A stretch of 7,053 bases of DNA from contig JAJOKM010000117.1 of assembly GCA_021129835.1 (NCBI GenBank), positions 1-7,053 on the forward strand. Reading direction: 5' to 3'. The position numbers were made by a program, and so were the translations under genes. Source of the DNA: Thermodesulfovibrionales bacterium. Lineage in GTDB: Bacteria; Nitrospirota; Thermodesulfovibrionia; Thermodesulfovibrionales; Dissulfurispiraceae. Shown in pieces: positions 5,674 to 7,053 of this stretch; position 1 is the first letter of the stretch, and each line of letters begins with the position of its first letter. The notes beneath the pieces were generated by a model. That model did not search any database. It saw nothing but the letters and a program-made list of their open reading frames with translations, and was not told where the DNA came from.

Positions 5674-5678
5674 ATTTC

Positions 5679-6032
5679 ATGAAAAACTTTAAATATAAGG
5701 AATATACAGCAGAGGAGAGAACGATTTGCTATGAGGCCATTGCAAAGGTAAGGGAATGCTTAAAAAACGGGCTTAATTTTAATGAGGCATGCATGAGTGT
5801 AAGCGTTGATGATGCAGAATTAAAGAGGTTTATAGTAGACGATGCCCTTAAAATAATGATCGCAGAAATGCATTATGCAGGGGGCATGGAACTTACACAG
5901 GTTGCGGGCGAGTTGAAGGTTCCGGTAAGCAAAATAAAAAGTGCAAATATGGAAATGATCGAAGATGTTAAAATATCAGCAGCAAAGACATATAAGCAAA
6001 GCACTCAAGGCGGTCCCGCAGGAAGTGCATAG
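5679..6032 (+). CDS. Hypothetical helical protein, possible duplicated helix-turn-helix unit
   Basis: A 117-residue soluble, probably all-helical protein that I do not recognise. No signal peptide, membrane segment or metal motif is visible; the single histidine and three cysteines do not form a site. Two stretches align at an offset of 38 residues: GLNFNEACMSVSVDDAELKR (31-50) and GMELTQVAGELKVPVSKIKS (69-88). Each has a Gly, a helix, a Val-containing turn and a second helix, the shape of a helix-turn-helix. A DNA- or nucleic-acid-binding role is therefore possible, but unproven. The C-terminal TQGGPAGSA is a short flexible tail. The start is set by the strong AAAGGAG site, not by the upstream TTG. 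The gene follows the palindrome pair, and its stop codon is 2 bases from the stop of the convergent HAD gene. A real gene is supported by the ribosome-binding site and the coherent amphipathic composition. Confidence 0.75.
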   Translation: MKNFKYKEYTAEERTICYEAIAKVRECLKNGLNFNEACMSVSVDDAELKRFIVDDALKIMIAEMHYAGGMELTQVAGELKVPVSKIKSANMEMIEDVKISAAKTYKQSTQGGPAGSA

Positions 6033-6034
6033 GG

Positions 6035-6691
6035 CTAAAAGAGAGGGAGGAGATCTTTAAAGTCCTTCAGGACGGGAAAATCATTTATTGGTCTATCCTC
6101 TCTTTTAGAATTGGCCATCGTCCTTAGAAGGAGATATTTTATCCCAAAGGCCTTTGCTGTTTTAATTACTTCTGCTGTATCATCAATAAAAAGGGTCTCT
6201 TCTTTATCGAATTTAAGCAGTTTTTCTGTCTTCTGCCAGAATTCGATCATCTCTTTCGGGTAACCTATTTCAGAAGAAGAGACGCATTTGTCGAAATACT
6301 TACCCATCTCGGTCTGTTTCAATTTTATGTCCAAGACCTTATAATGGGCATTGGTGACCATATAGACCTTTTTATTGTCTGCTTTTAGCATTTCAAGGAA
6401 ATCCTCAACATGGGGGTGCATCTCAATTAAATGCCGTATCTGCTCTTTGAGTGCATATATGTCTATACTGAGCTCCTCCGACCAGAAATCAATGTCTGTC
6501 CAGTTTAAAGTGCCTTCATGCGCCTTATATTTAGAAAGCAATCTTTTCTTTGTCGTGTCGAATGCTATATTGTATCTTTCCGAGTATTTCTCAGGCACGA
6601 GGTGTTCCCAAAAGTAGTCATCAAAATGCTTGTCCAGTAGGGTTCCATCCATATCGAGCAAGACAAACTTAATATCCTTAAGAGGTATCAT
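6035..6691 (-). CDS. yrfG: HAD-superfamily hydrolase, YrfG-like GMP/IMP nucleotidase
   Basis: A 218-residue haloacid dehalogenase-type phosphatase, likely a 5'-nucleotidase for GMP and IMP, as described for E. coli YrfG. All four HAD motifs are present: DMDGT (D13 nucleophile, D15 acid/base), T113-N114, K146 in GYPKE, and FIDD with D170 and D171. Resemblance to YrfG extends well beyond the motifs: FDDYFWEHLVPE (23-34), TLNWTDIDFWSEEL (61-74), TNAH (113-116) and ETLFIDD (165-171), at nearly the same total length (about 222 in E. coli). The helical cap lies between motifs I and II. The ATG shares ATGA with the stop codon of the upstream gene (4-base overlap), indicating coupled translation; no strong ribosome-binding site precedes it. 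The substrate assignment is by similarity recalled from memory and is less certain than the superfamily. Confidence 0.85.
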   Translation of the reverse strand: MIPLKDIKFVLLDMDGTLLDKHFDDYFWEHLVPEKYSERYNIAFDTTKKRLLSKYKAHEGTLNWTDIDFWSEELSIDIYALKEQIRHLIEMHPHVEDFLEMLKADNKKVYMVTNAHYKVLDIKLKQTEMGKYFDKCVSSSEIGYPKEMIEFWQKTEKLLKFDKEETLFIDDTAEVIKTAKAFGIKYLLLRTMANSKREDRPINDFPVLKDFKDLLPLF

Positions 6692-7053
6692 AGTCCACTT
6701 TCACCCCATGACGAATCTATATAATTTTTAGTCCTTTTGTGGATTAACTCCAGAATTCCCTTCAGCTCCTCAAATACTTCATCGAAGATATCACCACCAA
6801 TAACATCCTCTAAACTAATATCGTAGGTGTAAGATATTTTATAATCCTTTGATGGACCCTTATCAGGAAATATCTCTTTTGAGATTAAAATTGGCTCTGT
6901 ATCAGGGTATTCTTCGCTTATCTCTTCCAGAATCGCCTCTATATCAGGACAGTCTTCCATAACCGGAAGCCTTATCGAAAAGTCTAATTCTACAGATGCA
7001 TCTACATCTGAGTCATTCTCATCACTATCCTCTGAGTCATTCTCATCACTATC
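6688..7053 (-). CDS. Hypothetical acidic protein, 5' end outside the window
   Basis: A partial gene whose C-terminal 121 codons are in view. An ATG exists at 6958-6960, but the same frame stays open for 31 further codons to the window edge with no stop, and the residues there (ELDFSIRLPV) read like a beta strand that continues smoothly into the body. I therefore treat the ATG as internal. Upstream the frame encodes two copies of the acidic octapeptide DSDENDSE. The body is acidic and appears to be mixed alpha/beta (ILISKEIFP, YKISYTYDISLEDVIG, then a long helix FDEVFEELKGILELIHKRTKN). I recognise no family. Its stop overlaps the yrfG-like start by 4 bases, so the two are probably co-transcribed and may work together. 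A short protein starting at 6960 is the alternative; an AAGG lies about 9 bases before that ATG. Confidence 0.7.
   Translation of the reverse strand, partial: DSDENDSEDSDENDSDVDASVELDFSIRLPVMEDCPDIEAILEEISEEYPDTEPILISKEIFPDKGPSKDYKISYTYDISLEDVIGGDIFDEVFEELKGILELIHKRTKNYIDSSWGESGL
7007..7053. repeat. 24-bp coding tandem repeat (acidic octapeptide)
   Basis: Two head-to-tail copies of a 24-base unit (7007-7030 and 7031-7053), identical over the 23 bases that can be compared before the window ends. In the minus-strand frame of the partial gene each unit encodes DSDENDSE. The unit is an exact multiple of three, so gain or loss of copies keeps the frame. More copies may lie beyond the edge. Confidence 0.85.

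Larger units (their letters stand above)
5377..5678. other. 302-base intergenic region without a recognised gene
   Basis: Between the IMPase gene and the 117-residue gene I see no coding frame. It holds a partial GGGGCAAT half-site (5390-5397), a perfect palindrome (5401-5424), about 150 bases with no recognised signal (5430-5574), a 7-base inverted repeat (5575-5589), an 18-base tandem duplication (5580-5615), a second long palindrome (5615-5646) and a ribosome-binding site (5667-5673). I found no convincing promoter for the downstream gene. Confidence 0.7.

Noticed and set aside
5652..5678. TTG start giving a 126-residue version of the small plus-strand protein
   Set aside because: The strong AAAGGAG site at 5667-5673 lies inside that extension and is correctly spaced for the ATG at 5679; no ribosome-binding site precedes the TTG.
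6958..6960. ATG as the true start of the right-edge gene (90 residues)
   Set aside because: The frame stays open to the window edge with protein-like sequence and an in-frame 24-bp coding repeat. I prefer a partial gene, though AAGG upstream of the ATG keeps the short form possible.
7007..7053. Right-edge repeat as another 7-base-period array or a CRISPR
   Set aside because: The period is 24, a multiple of three and in frame with a protein gene; the copies are head to tail with no spacers.

Overview
The window is a compact, moderately AT-rich bacterial chromosome segment dominated by housekeeping metabolism. It carries nine protein genes. Five lie on the minus strand at the left (read right to left: hisC, hisB, an M50 site-2 protease with CBS domains, thyX, fabG). 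An archaeal-type inositol monophosphatase family gene diverges from hisC. To its right is a small unrecognised plus-strand gene, which converges on a minus-strand pair: a YrfG-like HAD nucleotidase and an unrecognised acidic protein cut by the right window edge. ThyX instead of ThyA, a monofunctional HisB, an archaeal-type IMPase and short heptamer repeats between genes suggest an anaerobic environmental lineage such as Nitrospirota or the former Deltaproteobacteria. That placement is a guess from style, with no marker gene to prove it.

Left block (1-4449, minus strand). hisC has a convincing promoter of its own (4505-4534). hisB follows after a 132-base gap that holds a heptamer tandem repeat and a second promoter candidate (3302-3329). 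hisB, the protease gene and thyX are packed with gaps of 3 and 6 bases and probably form one transcript. fabG follows after 59 bases. HisB and HisC catalyse two nearby steps of histidine synthesis. ThyX makes dTMP, FabG reduces 3-oxoacyl-ACP, and the protease is a membrane protein with no obvious link to the others.

Middle (4450-5678). A 138-base divergent control region separates hisC from the IMPase gene, whose -10 box is so close to its ATG that the message may be leaderless. HisB here lacks the phosphatase domain of the fused enterobacterial enzyme, so this divergent IMPase is a candidate for the missing histidinol-phosphate phosphatase, although its closest resemblance is to archaeal FBPase/IMPase. 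The 302-base gap after it contains two near-identical GGGGCAATTA palindromes (REP- or MITE-like), an 18-bp tandem duplication, and no gene that I can see.

Right block (5679-7053). A 117-residue helical protein, possibly with a duplicated helix-turn-helix-like unit, ends 2 bases from the end of the convergent yrfG-like gene. That gene overlaps its upstream neighbour by the 4-base ATGA. The neighbour's reading frame stays open to the window edge through a perfect 24-bp tandem repeat encoding an acidic octapeptide, so the gene is larger than its first internal ATG suggests.

The most unusual material is non-coding: three 7-bp-period repeat arrays (1-20, 3338-3386, 4455-4489), two of which run across a stop codon, and the paired palindromes. 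I found no clear novel defence, mobile or biosynthetic system.
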